Assembly: GCA_026706025.1 (NCBI GenBank)
Contig: JAPOZO010000031.1
Location: 41,795 to 105,794 of the forward strand
Reading direction: 5' to 3'
Origin: Candidatus Poribacteria bacterium
Lineage (GTDB): Bacteria; Poribacteria; WGA-4E; WGA-3G
Length of the DNA: 64,000 bases
Each line of letters opens with the position of its first letter. Within the stretch, counting starts at the first letter, position 1. The position numbers and the translations under genes were made by a program. The notes under the pieces are model-generated. The model saw nothing but the letters and a program-made list of their open reading frames with translations. It was not told the DNA's origin and did no database searches. This document shows, piece after piece, positions 1-8,143 of the stretch.

Positions 1-1008
1 TCTCCGTTCAATATCCAAGATGAATTCGGTTTGGCTAATTTTACGCTTCCCCAAGTGCAAGAACTTTTCGGACAATACACCGCCGAGGTTGGACAAGTTT
101 TCGCCCCGGAAGTCATTGAATCCATTCACACACAGACAGGCGGACAGCCTTTTCTTGTCAATCGATACGCACAGATACTCACAGAGGAACTGGACATCCC
201 TAAAACCGAAGTAATTGCGATGGCGCACTTCGCAACAGCACATACCCAACTCCTTGACGAACGCAACACCAATATTGAACATCTTCTAACCAATATCCGC
301 AAAGACCGCCGCTTTGAGACCCTCCTCATGCAAATCGTCTCTTATGAGAACAGCGTGCAATTCAATCCTGACAATGACATCATCAATGAACTCACTACTT
401 ATGGTGTCATCGCGAGAGGTGCTGACAGAAGATGTGAGATTGTCAATCCGATTTACCTGCACCGTATCATACAAGCGTTCAAACCGATAGTCAACGGACT
501 GGAGCGCGATTACTTCCCCGAAGATACCGATGGATTTCAGTACCTCACCGACACTGGACAGATTCAGATGGAACGGCTCTTGGATAACTTCCGAGACTTT
601 ATTGCCCGCGCAGGCTTTAGGATCCTGCAAGTCCCGGAAACCCCTCAAGAGTTCATCGGACAGCACCTGCTCTTTGCCTATCTTGATCAGTTCATTACCA
701 GCGTGAACGGGGCAATGTATATGGAAGTCCCAACCGGACGCGGTAGGATGGATCTGATCATTCTCCACAACCAGAGAAAATATGTCGTTGAAACAAAGAT
801 ATGGAGAAGTGAAAGGGGTTATGCCGAAGGGAAGCAACAACTCGCGGCGTATCTATCAACAGAAGGCGTTGTGCGGGGTTACTACGTCGTGTTCGATCAC
901 CGCGAGGCACCGGAACCGCGCACAGAGACGGAGGCGATAGACGGCCTGACGATTCGGAGCTACGTCATTCCTGTGGTGCAAGAGCGGCCTTCAAGAGATG
1001 ACGCTTGA
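1..1008 (+). CDS. AAA-like ATPase / PD-(D/E)XK nuclease protein, 5'-truncated
   Basis: The reading frame is open to the left edge of the window, so only the last 335 codons are present and the true start is outside. The first residues (SPFNIQDEF, then a GGQPFLVN motif) match the C-terminal lid part of the AAA-like ATPase proteins in which an NTPase is followed by a small nuclease domain. The C-terminal third carries a PD-(D/E)XK nuclease signature: GRGRMDLII, then a VETKIW (ExK) strand and a QLAAYL helix. In this family the Walker A and B motifs lie in the N-terminal half, which is missing here. The function is unknown in the family; such genes are common, highly duplicated accessory genes in Bacteroidetes, cyanobacteria and Poribacteria. 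It converges on the nitrate reductase gene with only 24 bases between the stop codons. Confidence 0.75.
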   Translation, partial: SPFNIQDEFGLANFTLPQVQELFGQYTAEVGQVFAPEVIESIHTQTGGQPFLVNRYAQILTEELDIPKTEVIAMAHFATAHTQLLDERNTNIEHLLTNIRKDRRFETLLMQIVSYENSVQFNPDNDIINELTTYGVIARGADRRCEIVNPIYLHRIIQAFKPIVNGLERDYFPEDTDGFQYLTDTGQIQMERLLDNFRDFIARAGFRILQVPETPQEFIGQHLLFAYLDQFITSVNGAMYMEVPTGRGRMDLIILHNQRKYVVETKIWRSERGYAEGKQQLAAYLSTEGVVRGYYVVFDHREAPEPRTETEAIDGLTIRSYVIPVVQERPSRDDA

Positions 1009-1032
1009 TAGCTGCCCCTTCTCTCCCATCTG

Positions 1033-3153
1033 CTATGAATCTTCAGCCTCAATCCGCACGGCGCAGAATTTTAACTCCGGTTGCTTAGACACCGGATCGA
1101 GCGCAGGATTCGTCACGTAATTCGCATTCGTTTCTGCATGGAAGAGATCGCCCCAATGGAACGGTGTGAAGAGCAAGCCTCGACGAATCGCCTCTGTGAC
1201 ACGTGCCTTCGCATAACACCTTCCACGTCGCCCAACAAGATAAACCCATTCACCGTCTTCAACATTGTTCTCTATAGCATCGTCCGGATGGATTTCCACA
1301 AACGGTTCCGGATCCTTACGCACCAGCTGCGGCACTTTGCCTGTACGGGTGCGGGTATGCCACTGGCTCTCAATCCGTCCCGTCGTCAATCCGAGCGGGA
1401 ACGCCTCATTTACCTCCTCATCGGGTGGCTGATAGACCGGCGTTTTGAACTGTGCCTTTCCAGAATCGGTAAAAAACTTCGTGCGGACATATCGGCGCGC
1501 CGTACCCGGATGCCGTGGATGCGGACAGGGCCAGCGCAATGATGTCTTCGCGAGTCGTTCATTCGTCATTCCCATCTGATCACACGGTGTGCCTGCAGTC
1601 AGCATCCGATATTCGTCCCATACCTCCTCAGCAGTATAGAAGTCGAAATTCCGCTTGTATCCCATCGCTCTCGCGACCTGCGTGAATATCCACCAATCCG
1701 GCTTCGCTTCACCGGGTGGGGTCAGGAACTGATCGCTGCGGACGACGAGCCGTTCGCTGTTTGTCATTGTACCTCGCTTTTCGCCCCACTGCGCCGCGGG
1801 GAGCAGCACGTCCGCATACTCGGCAGTCTCTGTCGGGTAATAGCAATCCTGCACGATGACCAAGTCCGCCCGACGCAACCCTTCTTGCGAAACCTTTGTA
1901 TCGGGCATGCTGACGGCTGGATTCGTGCAGGCGATCCAGAGTGCGCGAACCTTACCCTCAGCCGCCGCCTCAAACATTGGCACTGCCGTCAAACCCGGAT
2001 TCGGATCAATGCTACCCGGTGGTACTCGCCACGCGCCTTCCAGATAGGCACGGTGCATATCATTAGTGACGACACGATAGCCGGGGAGTTGGTGCGACAG
2101 ATAACCGACCTCTCTGCCACCCATCGCATTCGGTTGTCCCGTCAACGAAAACGGACCCGCGCCCCTTTTGCCAACTTCACCCAACTGTAGATGTAAGTTG
2201 ATGAGGGCGACATTTTTGTCAACGCCGCTTGTGCTCTGATTGGTGCCTTGGCAGTAGAAACTGAGTAACCGACTCGGTTTAGAGAGATATTCAACGATCT
2301 CGTCAATACGTGCGGGATGAATATCACAGGCAGCGAGCAGCGCGTCTTCGTCTAAACTCTTCAGATGGTTCTCATAAGCACTGAAGTTTTCTGTACTTCT
2401 GCGGATGAAACGGCTATTGACTCGTCCGACGGCAAGGAGACGCTTGGCAATGAGTTGAAGGAAAGCAACGTCACTCCCGGGCGCGAGCGGCACATGGATA
2501 TCTGAGAAATCGGCAGTCTTCGTGCGGCGCGGATCTACGGCGATAATCCGTGTATTTGGCTCAACTGCCCGCCGTTTCCGAATCATCTGGAAGAGCACGG
2601 GATGATTCACCGCCATGTTCGCACCGATAATCAGGAAAACATCGGCGTGCTGAATATCATCATAGCAGGTAGGAGGTCCATCTGAACCGAACGCCTGCAT
2701 GTAACCGACCACCGCGGACGACATACAGAGCCGACTATTTGTGTCTACGTTATTCGTGCGGAGAAATCCTTTGAACAATTTGTTGAACACGTAGGAAGTC
2801 TCTGTATCCAACTGTCCAGAACCGTAGAGCGCAATAGAATCCTTGCCGTGCTCCAGTCGGATTTCGTGAAGCCGATTTGCCGTGAAAGCGATCGCCTCGT
2901 CCCACGAAACCTGGCGCGGGGGTTCACCACGGCGATCCCGAATCATGGGATACGCGAGTCTACCGTCATGATTTTGAAAGACCTGTTTCAGATGCGCGCC
3001 TTTTGGACAGAGCATTCCATAATTAGGAGCGACATCATCGTCTGCTGAGATTCTCGTAATTTTATTATCTTGGACGGTTGCTTGGATGACGCAACCGACC
3101 CCACAATAGGGACATACCGCTTTTCCCGTCGAATTTTGCACTGGTTTCTCCAT
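1033..3153 (-). CDS. narB: Assimilatory nitrate reductase, molybdopterin catalytic subunit
   Basis: Molybdenum bis-MGD oxidoreductase expected to reduce nitrate to nitrite with electrons from ferredoxin. The N-terminus holds the [4Fe-4S] motif CPYCGVGC plus a fourth Cys in LCPKGAH (about residue 48). The Mo-ligand region reads NSRLCMSSAVVGY, with the Cys typical of nitrate reductases. The C-terminal molybdopterin-dinucleotide-binding domain runs to the end (TGRIESQWHTRTRTG, then FTPFHWGD). At 706 residues it fits cyanobacterial-type NarB; there is no NADH or FAD domain. I chose the ATG at 3153, 13 residues before the first Cys. An ATG five codons upstream is possible, and the open frame beyond that runs into an interspersed repeat. 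Last gene of the nitrate operon. A formate dehydrogenase of the same superfamily is the alternative, but the nirA and narK neighbours argue for nitrate. Confidence 0.88.
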   Translation of the reverse strand: MEKPVQNSTGKAVCPYCGVGCVIQATVQDNKITRISADDDVAPNYGMLCPKGAHLKQVFQNHDGRLAYPMIRDRRGEPPRQVSWDEAIAFTANRLHEIRLEHGKDSIALYGSGQLDTETSYVFNKLFKGFLRTNNVDTNSRLCMSSAVVGYMQAFGSDGPPTCYDDIQHADVFLIIGANMAVNHPVLFQMIRKRRAVEPNTRIIAVDPRRTKTADFSDIHVPLAPGSDVAFLQLIAKRLLAVGRVNSRFIRRSTENFSAYENHLKSLDEDALLAACDIHPARIDEIVEYLSKPSRLLSFYCQGTNQSTSGVDKNVALINLHLQLGEVGKRGAGPFSLTGQPNAMGGREVGYLSHQLPGYRVVTNDMHRAYLEGAWRVPPGSIDPNPGLTAVPMFEAAAEGKVRALWIACTNPAVSMPDTKVSQEGLRRADLVIVQDCYYPTETAEYADVLLPAAQWGEKRGTMTNSERLVVRSDQFLTPPGEAKPDWWIFTQVARAMGYKRNFDFYTAEEVWDEYRMLTAGTPCDQMGMTNERLAKTSLRWPCPHPRHPGTARRYVRTKFFTDSGKAQFKTPVYQPPDEEVNEAFPLGLTTGRIESQWHTRTRTGKVPQLVRKDPEPFVEIHPDDAIENNVEDGEWVYLVGRRGRCYAKARVTEAIRRGLLFTPFHWGDLFHAETNANYVTNPALDPVSKQPELKFCAVRIEAEDS

Positions 3154-3179
3154 TGTCAAAGATCTCATATTATTTCGTT

Positions 3180-3240
3180 CCGGTGCGGTTAGAATGCAAA
3201 TCACATTTGAGCGAGTACGCCGCAAAACCGCACCTACCGG
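3180..3240. repeat. Interspersed palindromic repeat (CCGGTGCGGTT family)
   Basis: The element starts with CCGGTGCGGTT and ends with AACCGCACCTACCGG, so its ends are imperfect inverted repeats around a core containing GCGAGTACGCCGCA. Shorter copies built almost only of the ends occur at 38089-38118 and 46225-46254, and the core recurs in the element at 54539-54693. It sits between the transporter stop codon and the nitrate reductase start and covers the narB upstream region. Confidence 0.75.
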
Positions 3241-3254
3241 CTTGGGAATGGACT

Positions 3255-4607
3255 TTAGGATAAAGCACCTGCTTCGGTTTTCAGCCGTTGTCTCTCCGCG
3301 AGTGCTGCATCAAACGCCTTTTGCTCTGCAGCTTGGACTGCGGGCGAGAATCTCACTAACACTGTCCCAAACGAAGCAACTGCAACCATTACACCGAGAT
3401 ACAGCAAGCCTTGCTGCATCGTGATACTCTCAGACCGGAACAGGAAACCCGCTGCAACGGCACCAGCATTGCCACCCGCGCCGACGATACCGGCTACGGC
3501 TCCTAACGCCTTTCTATTGATAAACGGAACGATTCCAAACGTCGCGCCTTCCGACATCTGCACGAAAAGACTGAAGACAATCATCGTTCCAACGGCAAGC
3601 ACGAGCACCGCCATTTGTGAGAACACCATCAACAGGATCCCTTCACCTAACAGTCCCACGAAGAGGAACATGACACGCCCGCGGAGTCCCATCCTTTTCG
3701 CAAAGAAATCGGAGAAAAACCCACCGAGACTTCGGGCAAAAATATTCATCAAACCGAACAAGCCAGCGATGAGTCCCGCGGTCTTGACATCCAAGTGGAA
3801 CTGATCGTGATAGTAGAGCGCAGCGACGTTGTTAATGGTTAATTCCACCCCGAAACAAGCGGCATAAATAAAGAAAAGTGCCCAGACGCGGTAGTCTTTA
3901 ATCGCCAGCATGAAAGATTCCTTGCCTTTGCCCTCTGAAGGTTCAAGTTCACCGCGTTCACGGAGTTCCTTATAGTTTCCATCGGGGGCATCTTGGGTCA
4001 AGAAGTAATAAGCAAACCCAGTGATAAACAGCGCGATACCGGGAACAATCATCGCCAATCGCCATCCGAGGAATTCGCTCACACCGAAGCTGAGAATAGC
4101 CGTAAAAATGAGCGGCATGACCATCTGCGTAACACCGCCGCCGAGGTTCCCCCACCCGGCTGTCGTCGCATTCGCTGTGCCGATAACATTCGGTGCGAAC
4201 ATCACCGACGTGTGATACTGCGTGATGACGAACGACGCACCGATTGCACCGATTGCCAGTCGGAACAGCAGAAACGATTCGTAATTCTGAGCGAGTCCGA
4301 TACCCATGACAGGCAGCGAACCGAGGATCAGGAGCCATGTATACGCCTTTCGGGAACCGATCTTATCGCAGAGCGGTCCGATTAAGACACGCACCAGCAC
4401 CGTAATTGCCACAGAGGCGATAATCGTATTACCGATCTGTGTTTTTGTTAACATTAGGTCTTCGCGCACAATCGCCATAAGCGGAGCAATCCCAAACCAA
4501 CCGAAAAATGCGAGGAAGAACGCGAACCATGTGGTATGAAAGGTTCGCATCTGGATCGTTTTTAAGCTAAAGAGATTTATCCGTGTTGCTTTATTTTTTA
4601 TATCCAT
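3255..4607 (-). CDS. narK: Nitrate/nitrite transporter, MFS superfamily (NarK/NasA type)
   Basis: Inner-membrane major facilitator protein of 450 residues with about 12 hydrophobic segments. The loop GPLCDKIGSRKAY between helices 2 and 3 is the MFS A-motif. The stretch TTAGWGNLGGGVTQ in the fifth helix is the glycine-rich nitrate signature of the nitrate/nitrite porter family. The second signature lies near AVAGIVGAGGNAGA. It lies between nirA and narB, which fits uptake of external nitrate for assimilation. The start at 4607 has a weak AAGGAAAT Shine-Dalgarno. An alternative start is an in-frame ATG 19 codons later (MRTFHTTW). It is the third gene of the operon led by the ANTAR regulator. 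Confidence 0.88.
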   Translation of the reverse strand: MDIKNKATRINLFSLKTIQMRTFHTTWFAFFLAFFGWFGIAPLMAIVREDLMLTKTQIGNTIIASVAITVLVRVLIGPLCDKIGSRKAYTWLLILGSLPVMGIGLAQNYESFLLFRLAIGAIGASFVITQYHTSVMFAPNVIGTANATTAGWGNLGGGVTQMVMPLIFTAILSFGVSEFLGWRLAMIVPGIALFITGFAYYFLTQDAPDGNYKELRERGELEPSEGKGKESFMLAIKDYRVWALFFIYAACFGVELTINNVAALYYHDQFHLDVKTAGLIAGLFGLMNIFARSLGGFFSDFFAKRMGLRGRVMFLFVGLLGEGILLMVFSQMAVLVLAVGTMIVFSLFVQMSEGATFGIVPFINRKALGAVAGIVGAGGNAGAVAAGFLFRSESITMQQGLLYLGVMVAVASFGTVLVRFSPAVQAAEQKAFDAALAERQRLKTEAGALS

Positions 4608-4721
4608 AATTTTATATTTCCTTGCGGATAAGTTTCATTGATTGGTAACTTGACCGTTTTCGAGTCGCTTTGAACGTTGTTCAAAGCTAATACTATTTTT
4701 CGACATTCGGCAAAAGCGATA

Positions 4722-6305
4722 TTACCGCCGTGAAAGGTAAGGGACGAGTCCTTCAAGCACTTGCGGTAAATCGTCACAAGGTACATTTTCCAATACTTTG
4801 GGCGCGACTTTCGGGTTTGCACCAGCATCTCCTTTGAGGAACACGTCCACCGCATCGGTAACAACACCATCAATCTTAATTCTCTTACCAAGCAGTCCAA
4901 TATCAGCGGCAGCGTGATTGCCACACCCGTTCGGACAGCCAGACCAATGTATCGTGAGCGGTTTCGTATTGCCAAGCCTCGCTTCCAAATGCCGGATCGC
5001 TTCCATCGCGCGTTCTTTCGTTTCAATCAGTGAGAAGTGGCAGTAGTCGATACCTGTGCAACTCACCATACCGCGCATGACTTCCGAAGGATCATAGCGG
5101 AGTTCGTGTAGGAGCGGTTCTGCGGTTAATTCTCCGAGCTTTGCGTCCGGTACGTTGGTAATAATCAGGTTCTGTCCCTGCGTGAGACGGATATCGCCGT
5201 TGCCATATTCCTCCGCGAGCCGAGCGACCTCGAAAAGTTGTGTTGTCGTAATACGTCCGACAGGGACAACAAGCCCGACGTAGTTGAGATGTGGCTGTTT
5301 CTGTGAGAAGATACCGGTATGGTCAGTCTTCTTCTTCCCGCGCGCATCTTTACCCGCCCTCAGGAGCGGTTGTTTTCTATGCCGACGACTTTCTAATTCT
5401 TCCCGGAATTTTTCTACACCCCAGTCTGCAATCAGAAAAGCGAGGCGAGATTTATTACGAGCCGTCCGAGGTCCGTGATCTCGAAAAATTAGCGTAATAT
5501 CCGCACACAAAACCGAGGCTTCCTCAGGGATAATAAACACATCAAGTGGTTGTGCCAGTGTGTACCCCCCAGACCCCATCTTTCCGCCAACAGCGACGTT
5601 AAAGCCTTTTGTCTCCTGACCATCAATCTCCTTTACCGCAGGCGTAAGCGCGATGTCTTGTGAGGCGGTATGCGTACAGTTATCCAAACATCCCGTGATA
5701 CCGACATTAAACTTGCGTGGAATATCGGTGAATTCCTTGTTGCCGACAATGAGGTTCGTGAATTCCCTGCCGACATGCGAAGCGTCAAACAATTCGTTCG
5801 GCGTTAACCCAGCGACGGGGCACCCAATTACACCGCGAATGTTATCGAAACCGGTTTGGAGTGAACCTAAACCGACCGCTTCCAGCCGATTCCAGATGTG
5901 CTGAACATTTTCAATCGTGAAACCGCGGAGCTGTATCTGCTGACGCGTCGTGAGATCCACAAATCCCGGTCCGTGTGCCTCACTGATTTCAGCGATGGCG
6001 CGGAACTGTTCGGCGTTGCTAAAACCGCTGGACATGCGGAGCCGCATCATAAATGCCCCAGGGGTCTGTTTTCGGTAAAAGACACCTACCCATTTGAGTC
6101 GGTCGCGTTCGTTTGCCGGAATAGATTCCCAACCGTTCCGAATGTAGTTCGGAATGTCGTTGATCACCTCAAGCCCGTTTTTTTCTTGTTTGAGGACCTC
6201 TGCGGCGTTTATCTTGGGCTTCCTTTTTTTCGCAGCCGCCGTTGGTGCTGAACGCACCTTTCGACTTGCAGGAATAACTTTCTTTTTTGATCTTGATTCG
6301 TTCAC
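4722..6305 (-). CDS. nirA: Ferredoxin-nitrite reductase
   Basis: Siroheme and [4Fe-4S] enzyme reducing nitrite to ammonium with six electrons from ferredoxin. The cluster ligands are visible as CTGIDYC followed about 40 residues later by CPNGC (C-x5-C ... C-x3-C). Two nitrite/sulfite-reductase ferredoxin half-domains (around TPGAFMMRLRMSSG and LNYVGLVVPVGR) flank the catalytic repeats. I place the start at a GTG at 6305, because a very strong AAGGAGG lies seven bases upstream of it. The in-frame ATG ten codons earlier is preceded by no comparable site and would put the Shine-Dalgarno inside the gene. This gives 527 residues. The N-terminal 40 residues are unusually Lys/Ala-rich. Expression should depend on read-through of the attenuator at 6375-6448. 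Confidence 0.93.
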   Translation of the reverse strand: MNESRSKKKVIPASRKVRSAPTAAAKKRKPKINAAEVLKQEKNGLEVINDIPNYIRNGWESIPANERDRLKWVGVFYRKQTPGAFMMRLRMSSGFSNAEQFRAIAEISEAHGPGFVDLTTRQQIQLRGFTIENVQHIWNRLEAVGLGSLQTGFDNIRGVIGCPVAGLTPNELFDASHVGREFTNLIVGNKEFTDIPRKFNVGITGCLDNCTHTASQDIALTPAVKEIDGQETKGFNVAVGGKMGSGGYTLAQPLDVFIIPEEASVLCADITLIFRDHGPRTARNKSRLAFLIADWGVEKFREELESRRHRKQPLLRAGKDARGKKKTDHTGIFSQKQPHLNYVGLVVPVGRITTTQLFEVARLAEEYGNGDIRLTQGQNLIITNVPDAKLGELTAEPLLHELRYDPSEVMRGMVSCTGIDYCHFSLIETKERAMEAIRHLEARLGNTKPLTIHWSGCPNGCGNHAAADIGLLGKRIKIDGVVTDAVDVFLKGDAGANPKVAPKVLENVPCDDLPQVLEGLVPYLSRR

Positions 6306-6374
6306 CTTTGAACCTCCTTCAGAAATAAATGGCATTCAAACGGATACATAACCTGAATATAAAGACAGAAAAAA

Positions 6375-6417
6375 AGGCATCTATCGGCAAGCACAATGCT
6401 TCGCCAAATAGACACCT
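6375..6417 (-). terminator. Intrinsic terminator of the nirA leader (attenuator)
   Basis: On the minus strand a roughly 19-pair stem (5' arm from AGGTGTCTAT, 3' arm ending GATAGATGCCT, two single-base bulges) is followed directly by seven T residues (6369-6375). It lies 70-112 bases upstream of the nirA start and downstream of the regulator gene. Its 5' arm contains the 3' half of the P2 ANTAR hairpin (6410-6423), so terminator and P2 are mutually exclusive. Confidence 0.88.
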
Positions 6418-6448
6418 GTGTCTGGTTCCAGACCGTCTTTGGTTGGAA
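6410..6448 (-). promoter_or_regulatory. Two-hairpin ANTAR antiterminator RNA (P1 and P2)
   Basis: Read 5' to 3' on the minus strand. P1 (6448-6426) is TTCCA-ACC / GGT-c-TGGAA closing the hexaloop AAAGAC. A two-base linker follows. P2 (6423-6410) is AGAC / GTCT closing the hexaloop ACAGGT. Both loops have A at position 1 and G at position 4, the published consensus for RNAs bound by ANTAR domains such as NasR and EutV. The 3' strand of P2 is part of the 5' arm of the following terminator, so protein binding should prevent terminator formation and allow nirA transcription. The gene directly upstream encodes an ANTAR protein. Confidence 0.85.
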
Positions 6449-6467
6449 TCGTCGTTATTATCTATTA

Positions 6468-6505
6468 TGCCTAATAACACAAAACATATTCATCTGTATT
6501 AGGCA
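6468..6505 (-). promoter_or_regulatory. Inverted repeat in the nirA leader
   Basis: A perfect 9-base inverted repeat (TGCCTAATA ... TATTAGGCA) with 20 bases between the arms lies between the regulator gene and the ANTAR hairpins. It could form an RNA hairpin or be an operator. Two further inverted repeats lie closer to the regulator stop: 6525-6555 (GTACGT ... ACGTAC) and 6563-6582 (GCGGA ... TCCGC), so this whole leader is structured. Confidence 0.5.
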
Positions 6506-6582
6506 AAATCGGTAATTCTCATGTGTACGTTTCGTTCATCCTTGAACATACGTACTTTCAAAGCGGAAATGGATATATCCGC

Positions 6583-7185
6583 CTATAATTTATTTGTCAA
6601 CACTTCTGCAACCGACAGAATATCCTGCGAGACTTCTGCGAGCCGCTTTCTGCGATTCATCGCCATTTTTCGTAAAATTTGATACGCCTGCGCTTCATTA
6701 CAGCCACGTTGCTGGGCGACAAGCTCCTTTGCACGTTCAATGATTTTGCGTTCAGCAAGGTTTGTTTTTGTCTTTTCGAGTTCCTCTTGCAATGCCCGGA
6801 ATTCATAAAATCGAGCGATGGCTGCCTCGATGATCGTTTTAACTCTGGCACCGGTGAGTTTCCCGACCGCATACGCCGACACACCCGCACGTGTCGCCGC
6901 CTGAATCGTCTCCGACCGTTCATCGCGCGAAAACATGACCGTCGGACACGGATAGTCCTCATGAAGTGCCGCAACCCAATCGAGTATTGCGTGCCCCGGA
7001 AAATCGACACCGATCAGTATGATGTCCGGCTTTATGCGTGAGACTTGATCCGCCAAACCTTCCTGTAGACGCAGCGGCACAGCGACGTTGTACCGACTCG
7101 CTTCCAGAATTTGGACTAACGAAGTTGCACGCTCTGGGTTGTTATCAATGATTAAAACGCTCGGTGTTGTGGTGCTTGCTCCCAT
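6583..7185 (-). CDS. nasT: ANTAR-domain RNA-binding antiterminator with degenerate receiver domain (NasT-like)
   Basis: A 200-residue protein with an N-terminal CheY-like receiver (about residues 8-125), a short coiled coil (FYEFRALQEELEKTKTNLAER) and a C-terminal ANTAR domain (about 140-195, AKELVAQQRGCNEAQAYQIL then MAMNRRKRLAEVSQDIL). ANTAR proteins bind paired hairpins in leader RNA and block termination. A matching RNA lies directly downstream at 6410-6448. In the receiver the first acidic position is kept (LIIDNN), but the phospho-acceptor position reads Gly (PDIILIGVDFPG), so control by phosphorylation is unlikely. NasT of other bacteria is instead held by the nitrate-binding protein NasS; no NasS gene is in the window. 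The ATG at 7185 is chosen because GAAGGG lies six bases upstream; an ATG 16 codons earlier is the alternative. Confidence 0.88.
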   Translation of the reverse strand: MGASTTTPSVLIIDNNPERATSLVQILEASRYNVAVPLRLQEGLADQVSRIKPDIILIGVDFPGHAILDWVAALHEDYPCPTVMFSRDERSETIQAATRAGVSAYAVGKLTGARVKTIIEAAIARFYEFRALQEELEKTKTNLAERKIIERAKELVAQQRGCNEAQAYQILRKMAMNRRKRLAEVSQDILSVAEVLTNKL

Positions 7186-7205
7186 CTGCGACCCTTCCGA
7201 AGTTA

Positions 7206-7238
7206 ATGCCTTGTAAATGTGCTGAAATGACAAGGCAT
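7206..7238 (-). promoter_or_regulatory. Inverted repeat in the 5' leader of the ANTAR regulator
   Basis: Perfect 9-base inverted repeat (ATGCCTTGT ... ACAAGGCAT, 15-base spacer) between the predicted sigma-54 start site and the regulator start codon. It can form a hairpin in the mRNA or be a protein site. No T-run follows it. Confidence 0.5.
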
Positions 7239-7260
7239 GTTAACCTTACATATCAGCATT

Positions 7261-7277
7261 AGCAAGAACCTTGCCAA
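7261..7277 (-). promoter_or_regulatory. Candidate sigma-54 promoter of the nitrate operon
   Basis: On the minus strand TTGGCAAGGTTCTTGCT matches the sigma-54 consensus YTGGCACGRNNNTTGCW at all but one specified base, with the required GG-N10-GC spacing. Transcription would begin near 7250, about 65 bases before the regulator start codon. Sigma-54 control fits nitrogen assimilation. No clear activator site was identified upstream, and no rpoN or ntrC is in the window. Confidence 0.7.
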
Positions 7278-7474
7278 AAGTCCGAATTATTGATTTCCGT
7301 AGGGCGCGTAAGGTTTCTGGAAAATGAAAGCTGCAGAGAGCGTCCGCGGGGTGCGAATTTTTGCCTATTTTTTTAGCAGAATTTACGCGTATTTTCCTAT
7401 TTTTTGGGCAATACAGAAAAAGAAGACTGGAAGATTGGAGGAAGAGAAAACCGGAAATGGGATTACAACGCCTT

Positions 7475-8143
7475 TCACGCGTTTACGCGTCGGACGGTGT
7501 AGATAGAAACTCGGTTAGTCCTTCCGTCCAACTTAACAGGATAAATAGATTTCTGATAGGTAAAGCCGTTGTCATTGAGCAATTTGAAAAATCCGATAGC
7601 GTTCTTTCGGTTTGGCTCGGAAAAGAGGGCAACACCGTTTGGGGTAAGGTAATCTTGAAGTAAAGTCGCAATCGGTTGCCAGTGGTGTTCTTCATAGATA
7701 ACATCGGCGGCGAGAATATAGCGGAATTTGCAGTTGAAGCAGGGCGTATTCCAATCCATCTGGACGAAATCGGCTCTCTTTTCAACGCCGTTTTGTTCCG
7801 CGTTGTGGTGCGCGAAGCGGAGTGCTTCGCGTTCCGCGTCCGTGAAAACCACTTTCGCATCCATCCGACATGCGACAATTCCTGTGAGTCCAAACCCACA
7901 CCCGATCTCAAGAGTCGGTGCTTCTCTGAGTTGTGCGCCAAGTGTCTCTACATGGCGAGCAAGACCGATAGAAGATTCCCAGAGATAGGTCCAGTAAGGG
8001 AGATAGAGTTTACCTTCAGTGTCCTCTCGACTGAGTTGTTCGAGGAACCAATCGGGTTCTTCTATAAGTGTGAGTTGTACGCGACCGGTCTTCAACTTAA
8101 CGACGGTACTTGTGAGGGGGTAGTCTCGTAATTGGGTGTCCAT
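7475..8143 (-). CDS. Class I SAM-dependent methyltransferase (METTL21/ETFB-lysine methyltransferase-like)
   Basis: A 222-residue soluble Rossmann-fold methyltransferase. Motif I is LEIGCGFGLTGI, the acidic end of the second strand is FTDAERE, and motif IV region reads YILAADVIYEE. The YWTYLWESSIGLARHV segment before motif I is characteristic of the lysine-methyltransferase/nicotinamide-N-methylase-like group, so the substrate may be a protein lysine. The substrate cannot be read from the sequence. It faces away from the LolA-like gene and is followed on its strand by the nitrate operon promoter region, with 197 bases between its stop codon and the sigma-54 site; it need not be functionally linked to either. 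Confidence 0.8.
   Translation of the reverse strand: MDTQLRDYPLTSTVVKLKTGRVQLTLIEEPDWFLEQLSREDTEGKLYLPYWTYLWESSIGLARHVETLGAQLREAPTLEIGCGFGLTGIVACRMDAKVVFTDAEREALRFAHHNAEQNGVEKRADFVQMDWNTPCFNCKFRYILAADVIYEEHHWQPIATLLQDYLTPNGVALFSEPNRKNAIGFFKLLNDNGFTYQKSIYPVKLDGRTNRVSIYTVRRVNA

Noticed and set aside
286..840. Long minus-strand open frame inside the first gene
   Set aside because: Lies wholly within the coding frame of the ATPase/nuclease gene, has no recognisable motif or ribosome-binding site, and is explained as a shadow frame.
1081..2190. Plus-strand open frames over the nitrate reductase gene
   Set aside because: Antisense to a clear molybdoenzyme; the products are Arg/Thr/Pro-rich without domain features.
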